DNA of 11,772 nucleotides. It comes from DATMXT01 sp035560415 (GTDB lineage Bacteria > Bacillota > Clostridia > Oscillospirales > Feifaniaceae). This document shows, piece by piece, positions 1 through 5,532 of this stretch (the first letter of the stretch is position 1; each line of letters starts with the position of its first letter). Location: positions 1 through 11,772 of the forward strand of contig DATMZG010000132.1 in assembly GCA_035560415.1 (NCBI GenBank), written 5' to 3'. Under the pieces are notes generated by a model that saw only the letters and a program-made list of their open reading frames with translations, was not told the DNA's origin and did no database searches. Made by a program: the position numbers and the translations under genes.

Positions 1-611
1 GTGGAGGGCCTTGCCGGAGGCGGCGACACGGGCTTGCCGTCCGGCCGCTTGTTTGTGTTGGGGCGAAGCCCCGCCGCGGTGCGCTGTCCGCCTTGGGGTG
101 GCTGCGGGGGGGCAGGCTTTGGCTCTTCCGCCCGCGGGAGCGGGGGCTGCGCTGCGGGGGCAGGCTTTTCCTCTTCGGGCTTTGAAACGGGCTTCTCTGC
201 CTCGGGGGCGCTTTGGGTCGCGGGGGTCTCGCCCGACTGCTTTGCGGCCAGCGCCTCGCGGGCCTGCCGGCGGGTCTCTTCCTTGAGGCGGGCGGCCTCT
301 TCCACGGCCTTTTTGCGGGCCTCTTCCTCGGCTTTGCGGGCGGCTTCGCGCTTCGCCTCCATGGTGTTTGCGGCCTCTTCGGCGCGCCGGCGGCGCTCCT
401 CCTCGCCGGCCTTGAAATAGCCTTCAAAGGAGGGGACTGCGTTGTCGTTTGAAATATGGTCAAACAGGGCGTTGAGCTCTTTGACCTCAAGCGCCGTCAT
501 ATGATTTTTAGGCTCTCCCGGGTAGAGCGTGGCGACGGTATCCATCACGTATTTGTTGGGGACGTCGAAATCCTTCGCCACCTCGTGTACTCTGTATTTG
601 ATCACTGCCAT
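1..611 (-). CDS. infB: Translation initiation factor IF-2, N-terminal part (cut by window edge)
   Basis: IF-2 is the GTPase that places initiator tRNA on the 30S subunit and promotes subunit joining. Only the first 203 codons are present. Residues 1-50 form an IF2_N-type module: the start MAVIKYRVHEVAKDF is typical of the family, and the text continues with a predicted helix containing MTALEVKELNALFD. From about residue 65 the sequence becomes the usual low-complexity linker, first Ala/Glu/Lys/Arg-rich helix (EEARKKAVEEAARLKEE), then Pro/Ala/Lys-rich. The GTPase domain lies beyond the left edge. The ATG follows a GGGGG ribosome binding site and overlaps the 3' end of ylxQ by 10 bases, so translation is probably coupled. 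This is the last visible gene of the rimP-nusA operon. The identification rests on the N-terminal motif and the operon position and is secure. Confidence 0.93.
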   Translation of the reverse strand, partial: MAVIKYRVHEVAKDFDVPNKYVMDTVATLYPGEPKNHMTALEVKELNALFDHISNDNAVPSFEGYFKAGEEERRRRAEEAANTMEAKREAARKAEEEARKKAVEEAARLKEETRRQAREALAAKQSGETPATQSAPEAEKPVSKPEEEKPAPAAQPPLPRAEEPKPAPPQPPQGGQRTAAGLRPNTNKRPDGKPVSPPPARPS

Positions 612-922
612 ATAGCTGCCCCCTTATCTTTGATTGCATCTGCAAGTCCTTTGTCGGATACCGCGACGGCCGAACAGGGCGAGGAACCGATTGCGGCTCC
701 AAGCTCCCGCATAGTGAGCCCGGTATGGATCAGCGCGGCATGGTAACTGCTGCAACAGTTTTCAACCCGTTTCGCCGCGTTTTGCGAGCAGTCGCAGGCG
801 AGCAGCACAAGCCGTGACCGGCCTGAGCGCACCAGCCCGCGCACTCCCTCCGTCCCGGAGGCAGTGGCGCCCGCCTTTTTTGCGAGGCCTAAGAGCCCCG
901 TGACACCGTTATGGCTCACCAT
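602..922 (-). CDS. ylxQ: YlxQ-like ribosomal protein L7Ae family RNA-binding protein
   Basis: A 106-residue protein of the L7Ae/L30e/Gadd45 fold, which in Firmicutes occurs between ylxR and infB (YlxQ, sometimes called K-turn RNA-binding protein). It begins MVSHNGVTGLLGLAKKAGATASG, where LLGLAKKAG is the family hallmark near the N terminus. The middle has a hydrophobic strand (LVLLACDCSQNAAKR), followed by a MRELGAAIG segment that matches the usual ELG-IG turn. An open frame extends upstream to 1090, but the ATG at 922 is preferred: it has a GAGAGGAG site seven bases upstream and gives the normal family length. It overlaps the end of ylxR by 14 bases and the start of infB by 10, so the three genes form a translationally packed cluster. 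The family probably binds structured RNA; the exact target is not established. Confidence 0.88.
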   Translation of the reverse strand: MVSHNGVTGLLGLAKKAGATASGTEGVRGLVRSGRSRLVLLACDCSQNAAKRVENCCSSYHAALIHTGLTMRELGAAIGSSPCSAVAVSDKGLADAIKDKGAAIWQ

Positions 923-1184
923 TTTCGAACTCCTCTCCGAGCCGCGCCAGAACCTCTTCCGGCAGCGGGACGCCAAAGGCTTTCTCAATGCGCTTGCCCG
1001 ACTTCGCAAGCCGGGTAAAGCAGTCTTTATTACGGCAGATATACGCCCCGCGCCCGTTCTTGCGCCCTGTAAAGTCGAGCTCCACCCCACCGTCCGGCTT
1101 GCGGACGATGCGGATAAGCTCCTTTTTCGGGCGCATGGTCTGGCAGGAGACGCACATTCTCATGGGAACACTCGATTGACTCAA
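909..1184 (-). CDS. ylxR: YlxR-family protein (RNase P modulator / nucleic-acid-binding)
   Basis: A 91-residue YlxR (DUF448) protein, named RnpM in B. subtilis after evidence that it binds and modulates RNase P. Visible hallmarks are PMRMCVSCQTMRPKKELIRI near the N terminus with the C11-x2-C14 pair, GRGAYIC at residues 44-50, and a C50/C55 pair. The start needs a choice. An in-frame stop lies at 1197-1199, the GTG at 1196 directly follows it and sits inside the likely ribosome binding site, and an ATG at 1163 would cut into the conserved motif. The TTG at 1184 lies eight bases after AGGTGG, so I prefer it. A gap of about 97 bases separates it from nusA, longer than the other junctions in this operon. 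The family call is firm; the start is less certain. Confidence 0.88.
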   Translation of the reverse strand: MSQSSVPMRMCVSCQTMRPKKELIRIVRKPDGGVELDFTGRKNGRGAYICRNKDCFTRLAKSGKRIEKAFGVPLPEEVLARLGEEFENGEP

Positions 1185-1281
1185 ATACGATACCACCTAT
1201 AAAAGCATTCAGTTGGTTTTGCACAGTTTATGCGGATAAACGGCCGATGGACATCGGTTTGCGGCCGGTGTGCGAAAAAAA

Positions 1282-2328
1282 TCAATAGTCGTAGGCGTCT
1301 TCGGCGCTCTCGGCCTTGATGTCGATTTTCCAGCCGGTCAGTTTTGCGGCAAGCCGGGCGTTTTGGCCCTCTTTGCCGATGGCCAGCGACAGCTGGTCGT
1401 CGGGCACGACGACGCGGCAGCTGCGGTCGTCAATCGGGATGACCTTGATGACCTCGGCGGGGGAGAGGGCGGCCGCGATGTATTTCTCGGGCTCCTCCGA
1501 CCAGCGCACAATGTCGATTTTTTCACCGCGCAGCTCGTTTACGATGTTGGCGACCCGGCCGCCCTTGGCGCCGATGCAGGCGCCGATGGGGTCGACGCCG
1601 GGGTCGTTCGACCAGACGGCCACTTTGGAGCGGGAGCCGGCCTCGCGGGAGATGGAGCGGATTTCCACGGTGCCGTCGAAAATTTCGGGCACTTCGAGCT
1701 CAAAGAGCCTGCGGACAAGGCCGGGATGGGTGCGGGAGATCATGATTTGCGGGCCCTTGGTGGAGTTGCGCACCTCGACCACGTAGACTTTGACGTGCAT
1801 GCCCTCGCGCAGCACCTCGCCCGGAATCTGCTCGCCTGTGACGAGGTAGACCTCGGTCTTGCCCTCGACCGAGAGGGCGGCGCCGCGGCCGTCGACACGG
1901 GCTACGACGCAGTTTAAAATCTCGTGCTGCCGGTCGCGGTACTCGTTGAAGACCATGTCGCGCTCGTACTCGCGAATGCCCTGTATGATGACCTGTTTGG
2001 CGTTTTGGGCCGAAATGCGGCCGAGATTTTTCGTGTCAATCTCGGTCTCGACGACGTCGTCCAGCCCGTATTTCGGGCTGATGGCCTTGGCCTCCTCAAG
2101 GGAGATCTGGTCGCCGTTTTCCGGCTCCTCGACAACGGTGTGCCGGGTGACAAGCCGGATGGTCTTTTTATTCTGGTCGATGAGCACGGCCAGCCCGTCG
2201 GGCGTCGCAATATCCTTTCGCATTGCCGAGAGCAGACCGGCTTCGATTTTTTGCAGCATATAGTCTTTCGGAATCTGGCGCTCCCGCTCCAGCTCGTCGA
2301 GCGCGTCAAAAAGCTCGGTGTAATCCAT
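1282..2328 (-). CDS. nusA: Transcription termination/antitermination factor NusA
   Basis: NusA binds RNA polymerase and nascent RNA, promoting pausing and modulating termination and antitermination. The 348-residue product has the standard order: an N-terminal polymerase-binding domain (about 1-125), an S1 domain (about 135-200), then two KH domains. KH1 is marked by IGACIGAKGGRVANI (about 248-262) and KH2 by LSLAIGKEGQNARLAAKLTGW (about 313-333, quoted in part). It ends shortly after KH2 with an acidic tail and lacks the acidic-repeat domains of the proteobacterial protein, as is normal for Firmicutes. The ATG is preceded by AAGGAG with an eight-base spacer, and the rimP stop codon overlaps this site, so the two genes are probably coupled. 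It is the second gene of the operon driven from 2932-2960. Confidence 0.97.
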   Translation of the reverse strand: MDYTELFDALDELERERQIPKDYMLQKIEAGLLSAMRKDIATPDGLAVLIDQNKKTIRLVTRHTVVEEPENGDQISLEEAKAISPKYGLDDVVETEIDTKNLGRISAQNAKQVIIQGIREYERDMVFNEYRDRQHEILNCVVARVDGRGAALSVEGKTEVYLVTGEQIPGEVLREGMHVKVYVVEVRNSTKGPQIMISRTHPGLVRRLFELEVPEIFDGTVEIRSISREAGSRSKVAVWSNDPGVDPIGACIGAKGGRVANIVNELRGEKIDIVRWSEEPEKYIAAALSPAEVIKVIPIDDRSCRVVVPDDQLSLAIGKEGQNARLAAKLTGWKIDIKAESAEDAYDY

Positions 2329-2340
2329 GCGAATTTCTCC

Positions 2341-2868
2341 TTAATCGAATAGTATGGCCAGTTTGACCGAAGCGGCCGCTTTGAGCGGCAGCGTGAAGGG
2401 GATATCGTCTTCGCCTTTCAGCGTCAGCTCTCCGTCTTTGAGTCCGACGAGGGTGGCTTCAAACCGTTTTTGTTTTTTGCCGCAGATTTCGGCGGGGGCA
2501 TAGAGCGAGACATCCACAATTTCGCCCGCAAAGCGGTCGAAGTCGCTTTGCCGCTTTAAGGGCCGGTCAAGGCCGGCCGAGCCGACTTCGAGGTAGTAGC
2601 TCTCCTCAATGGGGTCGGCGGCGTCCAGCAGGCCGTCAAGCTCGCGGCTGATGGCTTCGCACAGGTCGAGGTCGACGGGTTCCTCCTTGCGGTCGAGCAA
2701 AATGCGCAAATAGCGCCCTCCGGGCTCGGTTGCAAATTCCACGGCCCAAAGCTGCGCGCCGTGTCGTTCCACGACCGGCCCCACAAGCTCGCGGACCAGT
2801 TCCTCAACCGCCGCGGCGCTCTGTCCGCCGCCGCCTTTCTTTCTTGCAGTACCCACGGTAACCCCCAT
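2341..2868 (-). CDS. rimP: Ribosome maturation factor RimP
   Basis: RimP assists maturation of the 30S ribosomal subunit and is usually encoded directly before nusA, as here. The 175-residue product carries the family signature YYLEVGSAGLDRPLK at residues 91-105 (the usual form is LEVSSPGLDRPL). Before it lies the alpha/beta N-terminal domain (VEELVRELVGPVVE, then strands around LWAVEF and LRILLDR). After it comes the SH3-like C-terminal domain (RFEATLVGLKDGELTLKG). The frame is open to 3018, but that extension covers the promoter. Two starts are plausible: ATG at 2868, whose A is shared with the stop of a possible leader peptide (TAATG), and GTG at 2856, which follows a GGGGG run by about five bases. 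I list the ATG; either gives a protein slightly longer than the usual 150-160 residues because of a Lys/Gly-rich N-terminal tail. Confidence 0.92.
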   Translation of the reverse strand: MGVTVGTARKKGGGGQSAAAVEELVRELVGPVVERHGAQLWAVEFATEPGGRYLRILLDRKEEPVDLDLCEAISRELDGLLDAADPIEESYYLEVGSAGLDRPLKRQSDFDRFAGEIVDVSLYAPAEICGKKQKRFEATLVGLKDGELTLKGEDDIPFTLPLKAAASVKLAILFD

Positions 2869-2909
2869 TACACACATGAAAGAGTGGGGGCATCCCACTC
2901 TTTCATCAT
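2868..2909 (-). CDS. Possible 13-residue leader peptide upstream of rimP
   Basis: A short frame, MMKEWDAPTLSCV, begins about 16 bases after the predicted transcription start. A potential AGGA ribosome binding site (2914-2917) lies 4 bases before the first ATG and 7 before the second. Its TAA stop overlaps the rimP ATG as TAATG. The whole frame coincides with a perfect 13-bp inverted repeat, so ribosomes translating it would have to open the hairpin. It is too short for coding statistics to help and could be a chance frame within a palindromic site. The arrangement of SD, ATG and stop-start overlap is what makes it worth recording. Confidence 0.3.
   Translation of the reverse strand: MMKEWDAPTLSCV
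2876..2906 (-). promoter_or_regulatory. Perfect 13-bp inverted repeat in the rimP-nusA operon leader
   Basis: The arms ATGAAAGAGTGGG (minus-strand 5' arm, 2894-2906) and CCCACTCTTTCAT (2876-2888) pair perfectly around a five-base loop. In RNA this is a stable hairpin located between the transcription start and rimP. No U tract follows, so it is not an ordinary intrinsic terminator. It could control mRNA stability or translation, be an RNase III-type site, or act as a DNA operator. Its position before a nusA operon suggests autoregulation, but that is inference. Confidence 0.6.
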
Positions 2910-2931
2910 GACATCCTACACTTACACCGGC

Positions 2932-2960
2932 ATTATAACACATGGATTTCACAATATCAA
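2932..2960 (-). promoter_or_regulatory. Sigma-A promoter of the rimP-nusA-ylxR-ylxQ-infB operon
   Basis: On the minus strand, TTGATA (2955-2960) and a perfect TATAAT (2932-2937) are separated by exactly 17 bases. Transcription should start near 2925, giving a leader of about 60 bases to the rimP ATG. An A8 tract (minus strand, 2982-2989) about 20 bases upstream of the -35 box might act as a distal UP-like element. This is one of the best promoter matches in the window. Confidence 0.85.
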
Positions 2961-2975
2961 TAGTTCGTGGACAAG

Positions 2976-3030
2976 AAACCGTTTTTTTTGGCCGTCTTTT
3001 GCCCGTCAAGGGCGCCAAAATCGGTTTTTT
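2976..3030 (+). other. Imperfect inverted repeat followed by T6 between divergent promoters
   Basis: AAACCG (2976-2981) pairs with CGGTTT (3022-3027), and GGC/GCC (2990-2992 with 3014-3016) and GCCC/GGGC (3001-3004 with 3010-3013) nest inside, with T and A tracts between them. A T6 run (3025-3030) follows on the plus strand, so it resembles a weak plus-strand terminator, yet no plus-strand gene precedes it. It may simply be A/T-rich promoter-flanking DNA. Confidence 0.25.
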
Positions 3031-3061
3031 AGCGCTATGTGCGCTCCGGAAGGACTTTTTG

Positions 3062-3103
3062 TTGCGGGATACGGCGTCAAAGGCGTATAATAGCCCTATT
3101 ATA
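3062..3103 (+). promoter_or_regulatory. Promoter with an 18-bp palindrome across its -10 region
   Basis: A perfect TATAAT (3086-3091) lies 18 bases after a weak TTGCGG (3062-3067). The -10 box is the left part of a perfect palindrome, TATAATAG-CC-CTATTATA (3086-3103), covering the expected transcription start. The symmetry could be a repressor operator, or a back-to-back -10 arrangement allowing weak minus-strand initiation, although no convincing minus-strand -35 is visible. The promoter would serve the plus-strand gene pair at 3131-3705. Confidence 0.6.
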
Positions 3104-3130
3104 AGGAAGCGAAAAGGGGGAGACGTGAGC

Positions 3131-3406
3131 GTGGAGAGCGAAAAAGGAAAAGCACTTTTGCCGGGACGGCTGACTTATCCTGTCTCTGGCGGCTACGAGG
3201 CGAAGGACGGCGCCGCCGTCCTTGCGCGGCTTGCGGCCTATGAGGACCTGCACGAGGGGCTTCTCACTGAAAACGAGCGGCTGGCCGGGGAACTCTCCGA
3301 GATGCGGAGCGCCGGACTTGACCGGACGGCCAGATACCGGGAGATGCTTGGGAGGAAACTGCAAATCGTCTACGCGCTGAGCCTGTTTAACGCCCGCGGC
3401 CTGTAG
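3131..3406 (+). CDS. Small uncharacterised protein with a phage-like RLAAYED motif
   Basis: A 91-residue soluble protein with no signal peptide or membrane segment. The start GTG at 3131 is chosen because GGGGGAG ends eight bases upstream; the GTG at 3125 lies too close to that site. Residues 13-40 (RLTYPVSGGYEAKDG, then VLARLAAYEDL) resemble a pattern I know from many small Firmicute phage and prophage proteins, in which RLT...ERLAAYEDTGL precedes a helical Glu/Lys-rich tail. Here the tail (about 41-75) is also probably helical (LLTENERLAGELSEMR). No catalytic motif is visible and I assign no function. It sits 26 bases before the GIY-YIG gene, shares its promoter, and the two probably form a bicistronic unit. 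There is no other phage gene nearby. Confidence 0.72.
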   Translation: MESEKGKALLPGRLTYPVSGGYEAKDGAAVLARLAAYEDLHEGLLTENERLAGELSEMRSAGLDRTARYREMLGRKLQIVYALSLFNARGL

Positions 3407-3432
3407 TCGCAGGCCGCCGGAGGAGGGGTACT

Positions 3433-3705
3433 GTGGAAAAAACTGCCGCGCCTGAAAAGTCCGCATGCTGGCATGTGTATATGCTGCGCTGCGCCGACGG
3501 CACCCTCTACACCGGCTGTGCGGCCGACGTCGCGCGGCGGCTTGCCGTCCACAATGCGGGGCAGGGCGCAAAGTACACCAGGGGCAGGCTTCCGGCCGTC
3601 CTCGTCTACAGCGAGGTCTGCGACTCCAAAGCCGACGCCCTGCGGCGAGAGGCGGCAATTAAAAAACTAACCCGTGCCCAAAAGCTGCTCCTTATCAGGC
3701 AATAA
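3433..3705 (+). CDS. GIY-YIG nuclease-domain protein, YhbQ/UPF0213 type
   Basis: A 90-residue single-domain protein of the GIY-YIG superfamily, of the stand-alone bacterial YhbQ/UPF0213 type. The motifs are in order: HVYMLRC (14-20, the GIY strand), LYTGCA (25-30, the YIG strand), DVARRLAVHN (32-41, with the catalytic Arg and the following His), AKYTRGRLP (46-54), and ALRREAAIKKL (69-79) with the putative catalytic Glu at 73. All active-site positions expected of this family appear present. The GTG start follows AGGAGGGG with a good spacer. Members are small DNA endonuclease-like proteins; activity on nucleic acids is reported for some homologues, but the cellular role is poorly defined. It is the second gene after the small protein at 3131 and ends in the terminator at 3704. 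Confidence 0.92.
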   Translation: MEKTAAPEKSACWHVYMLRCADGTLYTGCAADVARRLAVHNAGQGAKYTRGRLPAVLVYSEVCDSKADALRREAAIKKLTRAQKLLLIRQ

Positions 3706-3731
3706 AAAACACCCCGTATGGGGTGTTTTTT
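3704..3731. terminator. Bidirectional intrinsic terminator between converging operons
   Basis: A perfect 12-bp stem, AAAAAACACCCC (3704-3715) with GGGGTGTTTTTT (3720-3731), encloses a GTAT loop. T6 on the plus strand and the complement of A6 on the minus strand give a U tract in both directions. It overlaps the stop codon of the GIY-YIG gene and lies three bases from the stop of the M42 peptidase gene, so it serves both. Confidence 0.92.
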
Positions 3732-3734
3732 ACA

Positions 3735-4751
3735 TTATAGCGTATAGGCCTTAATGAGCTCCAGCGTGTTTCTCACGCCCTCCAAGTGGCTGCGCTCATA
3801 GCCGTGGGAGGCGTAGACGCCGGCCCCGATGAGGCAGTGCTTCAGGTCGTAGCCGGCGGCCACGGCCGTGTCGCAGTCGGAGGCGTAGTGGGGGTAGACG
3901 TCGACGGCGTAGTCGATGCCGCCTGCCTTGGCAAGGGAGATGAGTTCACAGAGAATCTCATAGTTCGAGGGCCCGCGGGTGTCCTTGGCGCAAATGGAGA
4001 CCTGCCGCTCGGTGCATTTGAGCCCCTCGCCGACGCAGCCCATGTCGACGCCGAGAATTTCGACGGCGTCCTCCGGCAGGCCCGCCGTCGCGCCGTGGCC
4101 GACCTCCTCATAGACCGTGAGACAGACATAGACCTTGCGGCGGGGCGTCAGTCCCGCCTCTTTGATGTGCTTCGCGTAGCCGAGCAGGATGGCGGCCGAC
4201 AGCTTGTCGTCCAAAAACCGGCTCTTGATGAAGCCGGAGGGCGTTACGACAAGCCGGGGCTCAAAGCAGACAAAGCAGCCGGGGAAAACGCCGAGCGCCG
4301 CCGTCTCCTCGCCGGTGCACACCGCCTCGTCGAGCACGACTTCAATCTCATCGAAGGTGCGGGCCGTCTCGCTGTATTTGCCGTTGACGTGGATGGAGGG
4401 GTCGCGCAGCTGGGCGCAGCCCGAATAGACGGCGCCGTCAAACGTGACGACGCGGCAGTTTTCGGTCTCGACGTTGTTGGCGTTGAGCCCGCCGATGGGG
4501 GTGATGCGAAGCCGGCCGTTTTTCTTGACTTCGGCCACCATGGCGCCCAGCGTGTCGATGTGGGCCGACAAAATGAGGGGGTGGCCCTCTCCGCCAAGGC
4601 TCGCCAGCACGCTGCCCTGCTGGGTGACCCAGGGGGCAAACCCGATTTTCTCAAGCTCACCCATCGCGTAGTCCGAGACGGCTTTTGTGTAGCCCGAAGG
4701 GCTGTCGATGGCAATGAGCTCCCGCAGTTTTTCTTCAATATAGTTTATCAT
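3735..4751 (-). CDS. M42 family metallopeptidase (glutamyl aminopeptidase/endoglucanase-like)
   Basis: A 338-residue cytosolic enzyme of the M42 family of di-metal (usually Zn or Co) aminopeptidases, which form tetrahedral dodecamers and trim peptides. Metal-ligand motifs are in place: SAHIDTLG (His64, Asp66), FLDDKLSA (bridging Asp181 or 182), VYEEVGHG (Glu215 as catalytic base and Glu216 as ligand), GVDMG (Asp236) and a C-terminal SHGYERSH (His316 or 322). The SHGYERSH ending is the form I associate with one M42 subgroup, including the one linked to the osmoprotectant NAGGN, but no such pathway genes are visible here. The ATG is preceded by AAGGAGG, and only ten bases separate it from the TSUP gene upstream, so it is the last gene of the MBL-TSUP-M42 operon. 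The peptide specificity cannot be read from sequence. Confidence 0.93.
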   Translation of the reverse strand: MINYIEEKLRELIAIDSPSGYTKAVSDYAMGELEKIGFAPWVTQQGSVLASLGGEGHPLILSAHIDTLGAMVAEVKKNGRLRITPIGGLNANNVETENCRVVTFDGAVYSGCAQLRDPSIHVNGKYSETARTFDEIEVVLDEAVCTGEETAALGVFPGCFVCFEPRLVVTPSGFIKSRFLDDKLSAAILLGYAKHIKEAGLTPRRKVYVCLTVYEEVGHGATAGLPEDAVEILGVDMGCVGEGLKCTERQVSICAKDTRGPSNYEILCELISLAKAGGIDYAVDVYPHYASDCDTAVAAGYDLKHCLIGAGVYASHGYERSHLEGVRNTLELIKAYTL

Positions 4752-4761
4752 AGCGACCTCC

Positions 4762-5532
4762 TTATGGGATGAGATCCAGCGCCATTTTCAAAAAGAGCAT
4801 GCCGAGCACCGCGAAGATGACGGCCCTGACGTACTTTGTGCCGCCCTTGATGGCGGTGCGGGCTCCGAGGTAGTTGCCGGCCATGGAGCAAAGGGCGGCG
4901 GGCAGCGCGACTGCGAGCAGCACTTTTCCGCCAAAAAGAAAGACTGCGACCGAGCCTAAGTTGGAGGCCAGGTTGCCGACTTTGGCGCAGCCCGACGAGG
5001 TCAGCAGGTCAAGCCCCAGAATGCCGGTGAAGCCGAGAATCATGAAAGTGCCGGTGCCGGGCCCAACCAGCCCGTCGTAGGCCCCCATGCCAAGCCCGAT
5101 GGCGGCCGACCAGGCGGCAAGCGCCACGGGAGTGAACTCCCGTTCCACTGTCTCCTCGCTGCCGAAAGTTTTGCGGGTGGCAAGGAATACGGCTACACAG
5201 GGCAATGCAATGAGCATGATGGCGCGCAGCGCCGTCTCGGATATGTAAAGGGCGACGGCCGAGCCGATGGTCCCGCCGAGGAGGGCGCCCGCCCCGGCAA
5301 AAAGTGCGATTTTCATGCGCACTTTTTTGTCCCGGATATATTTGCCGGCCGCGACCGCGGTACCAAAGCAGTTGGCCACCTTGTTCGTGCCCATTGCGTA
5401 GTGCGGAGGCAGCCCCGCGAACAGGTAGGCCGGCAGCGAAATCAGTCCGCCCCCGCCGGCGATTGAGTCGACAAAGCCGGCCAAAAAGACGAGCGGGCAG
5501 ACGATGAGATAGGTTGTAAAAGTGACGGTCAT
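4762..5532 (-). CDS. TSUP/TauE-SafE family membrane transporter
   Basis: A 256-residue integral membrane protein with about seven or eight hydrophobic segments. The TSUP (DUF81, TauE/SafE) signature occurs twice in repeat-like positions: DSIAGGGGLISLP (22-34) in the N-terminal half and YDGLVGPGTGTFM (152-164) in the C-terminal half, each followed by the conserved helix containing an Asn-Lys or Gly-Asn pair (GTNKVAN, 48-54; AKVGNLAS, 183-190). Family members move sulfur-containing organic or inorganic anions such as sulfite, sulfoacetate or thiosulfate; the substrate and direction here are unknown. The frame opens further upstream, but the ATG at 5532 is chosen because it overlaps the MBL stop codon as ATGA and starts directly before the first membrane helix. 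It is the middle gene of the MBL-TSUP-M42 operon. Confidence 0.92.
   Translation of the reverse strand: MTVTFTTYLIVCPLVFLAGFVDSIAGGGGLISLPAYLFAGLPPHYAMGTNKVANCFGTAVAAGKYIRDKKVRMKIALFAGAGALLGGTIGSAVALYISETALRAIMLIALPCVAVFLATRKTFGSEETVEREFTPVALAAWSAAIGLGMGAYDGLVGPGTGTFMILGFTGILGLDLLTSSGCAKVGNLASNLGSVAVFLFGGKVLLAVALPAALCSMAGNYLGARTAIKGGTKYVRAVIFAVLGMLFLKMALDLIP

Noticed and set aside
1..420. Plus-strand open frame of 139 codons with Gly/Ser/Ala-rich product
   Set aside because: Shadow of the low-complexity linker of IF-2; no ribosome binding site or family motif.
2876..2906. The rimP leader hairpin as an intrinsic terminator
   Set aside because: No U tract follows the stem on the minus strand.
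2869..3018. N-terminal extension of RimP to an upstream ATG at 3018
   Set aside because: The extension would cover the -35/-10 promoter and the leader hairpin, and the family has no such domain.
3077..3658. A 193-codon minus-strand frame across the small gene and the GIY-YIG gene
   Set aside because: The plus strand has a promoter, ribosome binding sites and a recognisable GIY-YIG domain; the minus frame has none of these and covers the promoter.
3786..4772. A 328-codon plus-strand open frame
   Set aside because: Antisense shadow of the M42 peptidase gene, whose metal-binding motifs are intact on the other strand.
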